From Mycolicibacterium arenosum (GTDB lineage: Bacteria; Actinomycetota; Actinomycetes; Mycobacteriales; Mycobacteriaceae), in the NCBI RefSeq assembly GCF_024320865.1, contig NZ_JANDBD010000001.1, positions 372,001 to 436,000 on the forward strand: 64,000 nucleotides of DNA. The letters run 5' to 3'. The position numbers were made by a program, and so were the translations under genes. Every line of letters begins with the position of its first letter. Positions within the stretch are counted from its first letter, which is position 1. Positions 20,513 to 30,602 of the stretch are shown in pieces. Below the pieces are notes generated by a model, which had not been told where the DNA came from, did no database searches, and worked only from the letters and a program-made list of their open reading frames with translations.

Positions 20513-23500
20513 TCAGCCCGGGAATCGGACGGTGGTACCGGGCATCAACTGGACGACACGGCCGCGGCACTCGACTTCGATGCCAGCGGATTCGCGCGGA
20601 TCCACGCTGATGATGACGCCCTTGCCGCTGATCCGCAGGTGCAGGTGCAACCCGCGGTAGTGGATCGGGATCGCCAGCACTCCAAGGGATTCCGGCCAGT
20701 GCGGGGAGAGGATGATGCGGTTCTGCCTGGTTTCCAGTCCGGTGAAGCACCGTTGCATGAGGTCGACGGTGCCCGCCATCGCGGCCAGGTGAATACCCTC
20801 CGACGTGGTACCGCCCTGGATGTCGGAGACGTCGGACTTCAGTGCCTGCTGGAAGAATTCGACCGCGTGGTCGCGGTTGGCCCTGGCTAGCACCCAGGTG
20901 TGGACGACGCCGCTGAGCGTCGATCCGTGCGACGTGCGGGCCAGGTAGTAGTCGACCATCTCCGGCACCCGGGCGGGATCGAAGCGGTAGCCGAGCCGCT
21001 CGAGGAGTTCGTGCAGTTCGTCGACCGACAGGAGGTACAGCAGCATGAGCGCATCGGCCTGCTTCGACGCCTTGTACCGGTTGACGTCGTCCTGCTCCGC
21101 CTCGAGGATGCGGTCCAGCCGTTGGATGTTGCCGTACTGTCGGCGAAGCCGATCCCAATCCAGCTCCGCCAGTTCACCGTAACCCTCGAACTGACTGATC
21201 ACACCGTCGTGGAAGGGTACGTACATCCGTCGGCTGACGTCCTCCCAGTGCGCGATCTCGGCGGCGGTGAGTCCGATCGCCTCTCCCAGGTCGAGCCGAT
21301 TCGGGAGCGGCAGCAGGTTCAACGCGTCGATGGCGCGCATGATCACCCAGACGGCCATCACGTTGGTGTAGGCGTTGTTGTCGATTCCGTCGTAGGGCGC
21401 GTCGGGGTAGCCGGAGTGGAACTCGTCGGGCCCGATGACACCCCGGATGACGAAGCGCTCCTGTGCGTCGTCGTAGGTGGCCAGGCTGACGAAGAAGCGG
21501 GCTATCTCGGCCAGCATCTCGGCGCCGTAGTCGATCAGGTACGCCAGGTCGGCGGTGACCTGGTAGAACTTCCACGCGTTGTAGGCCACGGCGATGCCGA
21601 TGTGATGTGCGCGCGCACTGGCGTCGGGATTCCAGTGCCCGCTGCGCGGATTGAGGTGCAGTCGTTGGCTTTCCTCCCGGCCGTCGCTGCCGGACTGCCA
21701 GGGGTACATGGCTCCGGTGTGCCCCGCCGCGCGGGCCGCGTGGCGCGCCTCGTCCAGGCGCCGGTAGCGGTATTGGAGCAGCGACCGGGTGATCATCGGC
21801 AGCCGCAGGTTGAGCACCGGGAAGATGAACAGTTCGTCCCAGAAGATGTGACCGCGGTACGCCTCGCCGTGCAGTCCGCGCGCAGGTACCCCGGCGTCCA
21901 CATCGGCGGTGTTCGGCGACACCGTCTGCAGCAGGTGCAGGAGGTGCAGTCGCAGGATCCGCAATTCGTCGCCGTAGTCGTCGAATTCGATGGACAGCCG
22001 CTCCCAGAGGTGGGTCCACGCGGTCAGATGACCCGTGAGCACCTCGTCGAATCGGCCGAGTCGGGTCACCCACCGTTCGGCTTCGGAGCGGGGTTCGCAT
22101 AGTGCGACGTCCCGTCCCGTGTAGACGGTCACCATCTTCTCGACGGTGATCGTGTCACCCCTGGACAGTCGCACGGTGATGTCGTGACCGATCTCGGCGT
22201 CGCTGTCGAACAGACGGAACACGGCGGGGACCGCCAAGCCGTCGCGCCACACCGTGTTCCGTGCGGCCATCGCCACGGGGACGCGGGACTGGGTGGTCTG
22301 CATCGTCAGCGACACCGCGTCGTCGCCGAGTGCGCGCTTCTCGGCCGGCCCGAGATGCTGACTCGCCAGGTCCCGGTAGCGCTCGACGAGCGAGTTCGTC
22401 ACATTGCCGTCCAGCGTGGAGCGGAACTCGATGGCGCCGGACCAGTTCTCGGCGACGATCGTCGTCTGCAGGGCACCGACGTGGGGTAGGTGCATGGCGA
22501 CGAAGCGTCTCTGGGTCAGCGCGCTGGTACGGCCCTCGTCGTCGGTGAACCGCACCTCGCGCGTCAGCACCGCGTCGCGAAGGTCGAGGGTCTGCCGGTA
22601 CGTCAGCACCGTGACGTCGTCGATGTCGAACCAGCGACCCCCGTCGATCCGGAATGTCAGCGCCAGCCAGTTGGGCAGATTGACGAGACTCTCGTTGTCG
22701 ATCTCGGTGCCCGACACGTCGTCGGTCAGGCGGTTGAACACCCCGGCGGCGTAGGTTCCGGGGTAGTGCACCTGCCCCGCCTTGGACTCGGGTGCGGCAC
22801 CCCTGGTGGCGAAGTAGCCGTTTCCCATGGTGCACAACGCCTCACGAAGCTTCTCGCTGTGCGGGTCGTACCCCTCGAACACGTAGTCCCACGACTCGCT
22901 GGATACCCGGTCCTTGTAGGACAGCCACCGGGAGCCGCGCTCCACGAACTCGCGGACCTGGTCGGGGCTGCGAAGGGAGAAGCGCGCGGCGGTCTTCCGG
23001 TCGCCGTCCTCGTCGTGTGCGACGACGATCCCGATGCCGTCGAACCGGACCGCGTCGAAGGCGTCCTCGTCGGTCAGGTCGTCGCCGATGTAGATGGGCA
23101 TGAGCGAAGCGGACGCGTCGATGCGGTCGCGGATCCAGGCCAGCGTGGTGCCCTTGTCCCAGTCGATGTCGGGCCGCAACTCCACCAGCTTGCGTCCACC
23201 GGTCAGCCGGAGGCCGTCGCGGGCGCCCACCCGATGCGTCGCCGCGACGACCTCGCCGACCCGTTCGGGCTCGACGTCGCGGTAGTGCACTGCGACGGCG
23301 AATCGCTTGTGCTCGACCCGCACTCCGGCGATTCCGGCCAATCCGTCCCCCAACTCGGCGGCGGCGCGTTCGAGCACGGGGATGAACTCCGCGGCGACCT
23401 CGTTCTGGTGCCGGGTACCGTCCGGCCCGGTCAACTCGAAGCCGTGGCTGCCCGCATACCAGAGGCCGGGGATGCCCACCCGCGTGGTGACGTCGTCGAG

Positions 23501-24190
23501 GTCACGACCGCTCAGGATCGCCACCGGGCAGACGTCGGCGACGAGCTTGAGCGCCTCGGCCGCTCCGTCGACCAGCCTGGCGGCGGCGGGATCCGAGACG
23601 ATGGGTGAGAGCGTTCCGTCGTAGTCCAGGAACAGCATCGACTCGCGAGCGCTGGTGACGCCGATCAACTGCCCGTAGGAGTCGATAGCGTTCGGCAGCT
23701 CCGACACGCGGGTGTCGCCCGTGCGCACGGTCACCTCGGCCAGATCGGTCAGCACGACGTCGGCGCCGTAGCGGACCAGGTCGTCGGCCGATCCGGCGCC
23801 GTCGATGCCGACGACGAGAGCGAACCCCCCGTCGCGGCCCGCCGCCACGCCGGCGGGGGAGTTCTCGATGATCACGCAGCGCTGCGGTCGCACGCCGAGC
23901 CGCGCAGTGGCGTCCAGAAGCACTGCGGGATTGGGCTTCTCGGCGGTTCCGCGGTGCCCTGCGGGGCCGTCGATGCAGACGCCGAACAGGTCGTCGACTC
24001 CCGCGGCCTCCAAGGCCCGCTGACACTGCGGGCTCGACGAGTACGCCGCGGCGGCAACCCCGATGTCCGTCAGCTTCTTGGCCAGGTCGACGGTCGCGAT
24101 GAACATCGGGACATCGGTGGTCAGCGCGCCGTCCAGATCGAAGAGCACCGCGTCGTGATACCGCGGGTCGATGGTTACCGGAAGCTTCAC
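20513..24190 (-). CDS. otsB1: trehalose-6-phosphate phosphatase / GH65 glycosidase-phosphorylase fusion (Rv2006 OtsB1 type)
   Basis: A 1225-residue three-domain protein. Residues 1-215 are a HAD phosphatase/phosphoglucomutase-like domain (VLFDLDGALTTD with the Asp nucleophile pair). Residues about 225-465 are an OtsB trehalose-phosphatase (FLDYDGTLSPIVSDP, GGRKLVELRP, YIGDDLTDEDAF). Residues about 480-1225 are a glycoside hydrolase family 65 domain, with the acid residue in VIGPDEFHSGY and the downstream KQADALMLLYLL region. This is the layout of M. tuberculosis Rv2006, a DosR-island gene. It probably links trehalose-6-phosphate, trehalose and glucose-phosphate pools. The GTG start at 24190 overlaps the ppsA stop (GTGA). 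Which domains remain active is unknown, but all nucleophile motifs look intact. Confidence 0.92.
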   Translation of the reverse strand: MKLPVTIDPRYHDAVLFDLDGALTTDVPMFIATVDLAKKLTDIGVAAAAYSSSPQCQRALEAAGVDDLFGVCIDGPAGHRGTAEKPNPAVLLDATARLGVRPQRCVIIENSPAGVAAGRDGGFALVVGIDGAGSADDLVRYGADVVLTDLAEVTVRTGDTRVSELPNAIDSYGQLIGVTSARESMLFLDYDGTLSPIVSDPAAARLVDGAAEALKLVADVCPVAILSGRDLDDVTTRVGIPGLWYAGSHGFELTGPDGTRHQNEVAAEFIPVLERAAAELGDGLAGIAGVRVEHKRFAVAVHYRDVEPERVGEVVAATHRVGARDGLRLTGGRKLVELRPDIDWDKGTTLAWIRDRIDASASLMPIYIGDDLTDEDAFDAVRFDGIGIVVAHDEDGDRKTAARFSLRSPDQVREFVERGSRWLSYKDRVSSESWDYVFEGYDPHSEKLREALCTMGNGYFATRGAAPESKAGQVHYPGTYAAGVFNRLTDDVSGTEIDNESLVNLPNWLALTFRIDGGRWFDIDDVTVLTYRQTLDLRDAVLTREVRFTDDEGRTSALTQRRFVAMHLPHVGALQTTIVAENWSGAIEFRSTLDGNVTNSLVERYRDLASQHLGPAEKRALGDDAVSLTMQTTQSRVPVAMAARNTVWRDGLAVPAVFRLFDSDAEIGHDITVRLSRGDTITVEKMVTVYTGRDVALCEPRSEAERWVTRLGRFDEVLTGHLTAWTHLWERLSIEFDDYGDELRILRLHLLHLLQTVSPNTADVDAGVPARGLHGEAYRGHIFWDELFIFPVLNLRLPMITRSLLQYRYRRLDEARHAARAAGHTGAMYPWQSGSDGREESQRLHLNPRSGHWNPDASARAHHIGIAVAYNAWKFYQVTADLAYLIDYGAEMLAEIARFFVSLATYDDAQERFVIRGVIGPDEFHSGYPDAPYDGIDNNAYTNVMAVWVIMRAIDALNLLPLPNRLDLGEAIGLTAAEIAHWEDVSRRMYVPFHDGVISQFEGYGELAELDWDRLRRQYGNIQRLDRILEAEQDDVNRYKASKQADALMLLYLLSVDELHELLERLGYRFDPARVPEMVDYYLARTSHGSTLSGVVHTWVLARANRDHAVEFFQQALKSDVSDIQGGTTSEGIHLAAMAGTVDLMQRCFTGLETRQNRIILSPHWPESLGVLAIPIHYRGLHLHLRISGKGVIISVDPRESAGIEVECRGRVVQLMPGTTVRFPG

Positions 24191-26589
24191 GACACCGGCG
24201 ACGGCACCAGCTGGTGCTCGAGTTCGAGGATCTGGCGGGTGGTCTTCACCACGGTGTCCGGATTCAGGCTCATCGACTCGATGCCGATCCGAACCAGGAA
24301 CTCCGCCATGTCCGGGTAGTCCGACGGCGCCTGACCACATAGGCCGGAGTGAATCCCGTTGCGGCGGCAGCCGTCCACGGCCAACCGGATCATCTCCTTC
24401 ACTCCGTCGTCGCGTTCGTCGTAGTCGAAGGCAACGATCTCGCTGTCCCTGTCGACTCCCAGCGTCAGCTGAGTGAGGTCGTTGGAGCCGATGGAGAAGC
24501 CGTCGAACCGCTTGGCGAATTCATCGATCAGGATGACGTTGTTCGGGATCTCGCACATCGCGTACACCCTGAGCCCGTTCTCACCTCGTGTCAGCCCGAG
24601 TTCGGCCATCGTCTTGAGGACGAGGTCGGCCTCTGCCACGCGACGCACGAAAGGCAGCATCAGGATCACGTTGGTGAGACCCATCTGCTCGCGCACCCGC
24701 CGCATGGCGAGGCACTCCAGCGCGAACCCCTCGGCGTAGGCCGGATGCGCGTAGCGCGACGCGCCGCGGAAGCCGATCATCGGGTTGCTCTCGGTGGGTT
24801 CGAACCCCGCTCCGCCGAGCAGGCTGGCGTACTCGTTCGATTTGAAGTCCGACATCCGAACCACCACCGGCTTGGGCCAGAACGCCGCGGCGATGGTACC
24901 GATTCCCTCCGAGAGCCGTTCGGTGAAGAACGCGCTGCCATCGGCATAGCCCCTTGTCAGGTCGTCGATGGTGTGACGCGCTACGGGATCGTCGACCTTC
25001 TCCGGGTGCAGCAGGGCGAGCGGGTGGACCTTGATGTACTCGCTGATGATGAACTCCATCCGGGCGAGGCCGACACCGTCGTTCGGCAGGAACGACGTCT
25101 TGAACGCGAGGTCGGGGTTGCCGAGGTTGAGCATGATCTGCGTTCTGGGGCGTGGCATGTCACCGACCTCGGTGCGGTCGACGTGGTAGCCCACCGCGCC
25201 GGCGTACACGCGGCCCGAGTCGCCCTCAGCGCACGACACGGTCACGACGGTGCCGTCGGGCACGCTGGTCGTGGCGTCGCCGGTGCCCACCACGGCGGGG
25301 ATGCCGAGCTCGCGCGCGATGATGGAGGCGTGGCAGGTGCGGCCGCCGCGATTGGTGACGATGGCCGCGGCCGTCTTCATCACCGGTTCCCAGTCGGGGG
25401 TGGTGGTGTCGGCCACCAGTACCTGACCCGGCTTGAATTCGGCCAGCTGCGTGAGGTTCTCGATGCGCTTCACCTCGCCGGTGGCGATGCGCTCACCGAC
25501 CGAGCGGCCCTCGGTGAGCACCTCACCGCGCCCCTCCATCACGTAGGTCTCCAGTGCGGTGGCGCTGTGTTGGGAGGCGACGGTCTCGGGCCTGGCCTGG
25601 ACGATGTAGAGCTTGCCGTCGACGCCGTCCTTGGCCCACTCCATGTCCATCGGCCTGCCGTAATGGTCTTCGATGGCACACGCGTAGCCGGCGAGTTCCA
25701 GCACGTCGTCGTCGCTGAGGCAGAAGCGCGCACGGTCGGCCTTGGGCGTCGGCACGTTCCGGGTCGTGTTCTTGGTCTCGCCGTCGACCAGGATCATCTT
25801 CACCGCCTTATCGCCGAGCAGGCGTCGCAGCACGGCGCGGTGGCCCATCCGGTAGGTCGGCTTGTGCACGTAGTACTCGTCGGGGTCGACCGCGCCCTGC
25901 ACGACGTTCTCGCCCAGGCCGTAGGCGCCGGTGACGAAAACGGCGTCGCGGAAGCCCGATTCGGTGTCCAGGGAGAACATCACGCCCGAGGAGGCGATGT
26001 CGGAGCGCACCATCTTCATCACCCCGATCGACAGCGAGACCTTGAAGTGGTCGAATCCCTGGTCGATGCGGTAGTGGATCGCCCGGTCGGTGAAGAGGCT
26101 CGCGAAACAGCGACGGCAGGTGTCGAGCAGGCTCTCGTCACCCTTGATGTTGAGGTACGAGTCCTGCTGGCCCGCGAAGCTGGCCGTCGGCAGGTCCTCG
26201 GCGGTCGCCGAGCTGCGCACCGCGAGACTCACGTCCTCACCGTATTCGCGCTGCAGCGCGCGGTAGCCCGCCAGGATCTGGGCGGCCAGCTCATCGGGAA
26301 GGCCGGCACCGTAGACGATCTCCCTGGCGCGCTTGGCCTTTCGGGCGAGCGCCGTGACGTCGTCGGGGTCGAGGCCGTCGAGTTCGGCGTGCAGTCGGTC
26401 CCAGGCTCCCGCCTCGTCAAGCATGTGGCGGTACGCCGCTGCGGTGATGGCGAATCCGTTCGGGACGCGTACTCCCTGCGCGGACAGCTTCTGGACCATC
26501 TCACCCAGCGAGGCGTTCTTTCCGCCGACCAGCGGCACGTCCTCGATTCCCATGTCCTCGAAGAAACGGACGTACTCAGACCCACCCAT
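24187..26589 (-). CDS. ppsA: phosphoenolpyruvate synthase
   Basis: An 800-residue enzyme that makes PEP from pyruvate and ATP (AMP + Pi formed). The N-terminal ATP-grasp domain opens with VPLVGGKNASLGEMV and includes SSATAEDLPTASFAGQQ. The central phospho-His domain has GGRTCHASIIARELGIPAVVG (His of TCHA). The C-terminal PEP/pyruvate barrel ends with GLCGQAPSDYPD (catalytic Cys) and SLNPDTVVKT. The length matches the family (about 790). The ATG at 26589 is chosen at the family N-terminus MGGSEYVRFF. It is the first gene of the minus-strand unit running to the DHOD-like gene, with a DosR-box-like site 65 bases upstream. In the hypoxic context it may run in either direction, recycling pyruvate or conserving phosphate energy (inference). 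Confidence 0.93.
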   Translation of the reverse strand: MGGSEYVRFFEDMGIEDVPLVGGKNASLGEMVQKLSAQGVRVPNGFAITAAAYRHMLDEAGAWDRLHAELDGLDPDDVTALARKAKRAREIVYGAGLPDELAAQILAGYRALQREYGEDVSLAVRSSATAEDLPTASFAGQQDSYLNIKGDESLLDTCRRCFASLFTDRAIHYRIDQGFDHFKVSLSIGVMKMVRSDIASSGVMFSLDTESGFRDAVFVTGAYGLGENVVQGAVDPDEYYVHKPTYRMGHRAVLRRLLGDKAVKMILVDGETKNTTRNVPTPKADRARFCLSDDDVLELAGYACAIEDHYGRPMDMEWAKDGVDGKLYIVQARPETVASQHSATALETYVMEGRGEVLTEGRSVGERIATGEVKRIENLTQLAEFKPGQVLVADTTTPDWEPVMKTAAAIVTNRGGRTCHASIIARELGIPAVVGTGDATTSVPDGTVVTVSCAEGDSGRVYAGAVGYHVDRTEVGDMPRPRTQIMLNLGNPDLAFKTSFLPNDGVGLARMEFIISEYIKVHPLALLHPEKVDDPVARHTIDDLTRGYADGSAFFTERLSEGIGTIAAAFWPKPVVVRMSDFKSNEYASLLGGAGFEPTESNPMIGFRGASRYAHPAYAEGFALECLAMRRVREQMGLTNVILMLPFVRRVAEADLVLKTMAELGLTRGENGLRVYAMCEIPNNVILIDEFAKRFDGFSIGSNDLTQLTLGVDRDSEIVAFDYDERDDGVKEMIRLAVDGCRRNGIHSGLCGQAPSDYPDMAEFLVRIGIESMSLNPDTVVKTTRQILELEHQLVPSPVS

Positions 26590-26653
26590 GACGTGTCCTC
26601 TCGCAGCGCGGCGCTCGTGTCGCGCACGACCCCAACGTCGCACAGCGGTCGGT

Positions 26654-26667
26654 GGGCCGAAAGGGCC
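26654..26667. promoter_or_regulatory. DosR-box-like site, ppsA side
   Basis: GGGCCGAAAGGGCC, 10 of 14 core matches, in the 211-base divergent promoter region, 65 bases upstream of ppsA. Confidence 0.55.
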
Positions 26668-26698
26668 GATGGTCACTCGAACCCCGACTCGCGAACTA

Positions 26699-26712
26699 GT
26701 GACCAACGGCCC
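26699..26712. promoter_or_regulatory. DosR-box-like site, P-ATPase side
   Basis: GTGACCAACGGCCC, 10 of 14 core matches, 89 bases upstream of the plus-strand P-type ATPase gene. With the site at 26654 it forms a two-box divergent promoter. Confidence 0.55.
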
Positions 26713-26800
26713 GTTACGAGGCACGCGTCGGGCCGTAACGTCAGTCGCGTGTGGGTGCTTCGCGCTCCGTGGACTGTGACGAACGGAGGTTGAGGACGGC

Positions 26801-29419
26801 ATGACCATGGCGCTCGGTGCTGTGCCCGCGCAACCGGGCACGGCCGGCAACCCGGAATCACTCACCCCGCAGAGGGTGGCGGCGGCGTCGATCGACGACG
26901 TGCTGGGGTGGGTGGGAAGTTCGAGAGTCGGCCTGTCCGGCGCAGAGGCCGCTGCACGTCTGACACGCCACGGACCGAATGCCGTTCGGACTCATCAAGT
27001 GAGTGCTCTCGCTGTGCTCCGGCGTCAACTGCGCAGCGCACTTCTCCTGTTACTGGCAGCCACTGCGGCGTTGTCGTTCTTTCTCGGCGACCAAACCCAG
27101 GCCATCGTCATCGCGGTGATCCTGCTAGCCAGCGTAGGGCTCGGCTTCGTGAACGAGTACCGCGCGGAACGTGCCGCTGCGGCGCTGCATTCCAGCATTC
27201 GGCACACCGCCGCGGTACGCCGCGACGGTCGTGTCACCGAGGTCGACGTCACCGCACTCGTACCCGGTGACGTCGTACGGCTCAGTCTGGGTGAGGTGGT
27301 CCCGGCCGACCTGCGCCTGATGGAGGTCTCCGGGTTGGAGTGCAACGAGAGCATTCTGACCGGAGAGTCGAGTGCCGCCGAAAAGCAGTGCGCGCCAGTT
27401 GATTCAGCCAGTGGAGTGGCGGATTCGACCGACCTGGCTTTCATGGGCAGCATCGTGAGCGCGGGTTCGGGGAGTGGGGTCGTCTTCGCGACCGGGCCGG
27501 ACGCAGCGTTCGGCCGTATCGCCGCCGGACTCGGCGAACGCCAACCCGAGACGACGTTTCAGGCGGGCTTGCGGAGGTTCTCCTACTTGTTGCTGTGGGT
27601 CGCGCTCACGTTGACGGCGGTCATCCTGGTCACCAATCTGCTTCTGCAGCGGCCGATCATCGAGTCGGTGCTGTTCGCCTTGGCGATCGCGGTCGGAATC
27701 ACTCCGCAGCTGCTGCCCGCGGTGGTCAGCACCAGTCTGGCCACGGGTGCGCACCGGCTCGTCAAGCTCAAGGTCCTGGTCAAGAGGCTGGTGTGCATCG
27801 AGGATCTCGGCGACATCGACCTGCTGTTCACCGACAAGACGGGCACGTTGACCGACGGTCACATCACCCTGATCGACGCGGTCGACGTGGCGGGGCAGGC
27901 ATCCGACGGGGTACTCGGATGGGGTCTGCTGGCCACGGTCGACCCCACCGGCAATGCCCTGGATTGCGCGCTGTGGGAGGCGCCGCGCGCTCGTCACACG
28001 CCCGGCGAGGATCTCGAACTCGTCGCATCGCTGCCGTTCGACCACGCGCGCCGCGCCGTGTCGGTACTCGTCGGCAGCGGTGATCGACGGGTCCTCGTGG
28101 TCAAGGGCGCCCCGGAGCAGGTGATCTCCCGGTGCGTCGCGGTGCCGGTATCGGCGGCACCCACGTTGGCGGCGCTGTTCGCCGAGGGCCGACGCGTGGT
28201 GGCAGTCGCCACCAAGCCCGCCGCCGACCTGTCGTCGATCACCCCGGCCGACGAGAGTGATCTGACGCTGACGGGCTTCCTCGTCTTCGCCGACGAGCCG
28301 AAGGTCGCCGCTCGGGACTCGCTGGCGTCGCTCGCAGCCCTGGGTATCGAGGTGAAGGTCGCCACCGGCGACAACCCGCTGGTCGCCGAAAAGGTCTGTG
28401 CCGAAATGGGGTTGATGAGCAAGGGCACCGCCACCGGCGCCGAGTTGGAGTTGCTGGACGACGCGGAATTCGACGAGAGAACACAGAACTGCACCATTTT
28501 CGCGCGGATCTCACCGGAGCAGAAGGCGCGGCTGATCACGTCGGCCCGACGGCAGGCGCGTTCGGTCGGCTTCCTCGGTGACGGCGTCAACGACGCGCTC
28601 GCACTTCACGCCGCCGACGTCGGCATTTCGGTGGACACGGCGACCGATGTCGCCAAGGACGCGGCCGACGTGGTGCTGATGGAGAAGGACCTCGAGGTCC
28701 TGGCCACCGGCGTGGCGGAAGGCCGCCGAATCTTCGCCAACACGGTCAAGTACGTGTTGATGGGCACGTCAAGCAATTTCGGCAACATGTTCAGCGCAGC
28801 GGCGGCCTCGGCGGTGTTGACCTTCCTCCCGATGCTGCCCGGCCAGATCCTGCTCAACAACCTGCTCTACGACAGCTCTCAACTCGCCATTCCGACCGAC
28901 CACGTCGACGCGGAGCAGTTGCACGCGCCCGCGCATTGGAACATCGGATTCATCCGGCGGTTCATGCTCACGTTCGGCCCGATCAGTTCCCTGTTCGACT
29001 TCCTCACGTTCGGTCTCATGCTCGGCGTGCTGAACGCGGCGCCGGCGGAGTTTCGCACCGGCTGGTTCGTCGAATCCCTTGCCACGCAGACGTTGATCAT
29101 CTTCGCGATCCGGACCAGGCGAATCCCGTTCTACCGCAGTAGACCGTCGGCGGTGTTGACGATCTCCACGATCGCGGTCATCGGTGTCGGCGTCGCGCTG
29201 ACGCTGTCGCCATTCGCCGGGGCCCTCGGATTCACGCCGCTGCCGTGGCTGTTCTTCACAGCGCTGGCTTTGATGGCCGTTGCCTACCTGGTGCTCGTCG
29301 AGGTGACGAAGAAGGTGTTCTACGAGGATCCCATTCACCTGCACGGGGCACCGCACCGTACTCGCGGACGCGACCATCGGATTCATCGTCGGGCAGCACG
29401 ATTCAGTCATGCCGGGTGA
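26801..29419 (+). CDS. MgtA-type (P3B) magnesium-translocating P-type ATPase
   Basis: An 872-residue inner-membrane cation pump. An N-terminal cation-ATPase domain is followed by two helices (about 80-125), the actuator loop with TGES (187-190) and a helix pair ending in ITPQLLPAVVSTSLATGA. Then come the phosphorylation site DKTGT (D345), the hinge GDGVND (about 593-598) and six further helices. The ITPQLLP segment and the following KLKVLVKRL resemble MgtA (LTPEMLP) rather than the calcium-type PEGLP motif of CtpF (Rv1997), the DosR-regulated pump found in M. tuberculosis. Mg2+ import is the best guess. It is divergent from ppsA with shared DosR-like boxes. An alternative ATG lies two codons downstream. 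Confidence 0.88.
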   Translation: MTMALGAVPAQPGTAGNPESLTPQRVAAASIDDVLGWVGSSRVGLSGAEAAARLTRHGPNAVRTHQVSALAVLRRQLRSALLLLLAATAALSFFLGDQTQAIVIAVILLASVGLGFVNEYRAERAAAALHSSIRHTAAVRRDGRVTEVDVTALVPGDVVRLSLGEVVPADLRLMEVSGLECNESILTGESSAAEKQCAPVDSASGVADSTDLAFMGSIVSAGSGSGVVFATGPDAAFGRIAAGLGERQPETTFQAGLRRFSYLLLWVALTLTAVILVTNLLLQRPIIESVLFALAIAVGITPQLLPAVVSTSLATGAHRLVKLKVLVKRLVCIEDLGDIDLLFTDKTGTLTDGHITLIDAVDVAGQASDGVLGWGLLATVDPTGNALDCALWEAPRARHTPGEDLELVASLPFDHARRAVSVLVGSGDRRVLVVKGAPEQVISRCVAVPVSAAPTLAALFAEGRRVVAVATKPAADLSSITPADESDLTLTGFLVFADEPKVAARDSLASLAALGIEVKVATGDNPLVAEKVCAEMGLMSKGTATGAELELLDDAEFDERTQNCTIFARISPEQKARLITSARRQARSVGFLGDGVNDALALHAADVGISVDTATDVAKDAADVVLMEKDLEVLATGVAEGRRIFANTVKYVLMGTSSNFGNMFSAAAASAVLTFLPMLPGQILLNNLLYDSSQLAIPTDHVDAEQLHAPAHWNIGFIRRFMLTFGPISSLFDFLTFGLMLGVLNAAPAEFRTGWFVESLATQTLIIFAIRTRRIPFYRSRPSAVLTISTIAVIGVGVALTLSPFAGALGFTPLPWLFFTALALMAVAYLVLVEVTKKVFYEDPIHLHGAPHRTRGRDHRIHRRAARFSHAG

Positions 29420-30528
<1,109 letters not shown>

Positions 30529-30529
<1 letters not shown>

Positions 30530-30542
30530 TGACCTTCGTCCC
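30529..30542. promoter_or_regulatory. DosR-box-like site upstream of nitroreductase/WS-DGAT pair
   Basis: ATGACCTTCGTCCC, 10 of 14 core matches, overlapping the last base of gap and about 60 bases upstream of the next start. Confidence 0.6.
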
Positions 30543-30602
30543 TATTGGCGCGGCGGCGATGCCACGACGATGAGGCGGGATCGCCTGATCGGAGGAACCG
30601 AT

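Noticed and set aside
24349..26793. Long plus-strand open frame opposite ppsA (about 810 codons)
   Set aside because: Antisense shadow of a highly conserved enzyme. The composition is implausible (Val/His/Arg-rich) and there is no recognisable motif.
26713..26800. Mg2+ riboswitch (M-box or mgtA leader) before the P-ATPase
   Set aside because: The leader is under 90 bases and shows none of the conserved paired elements.
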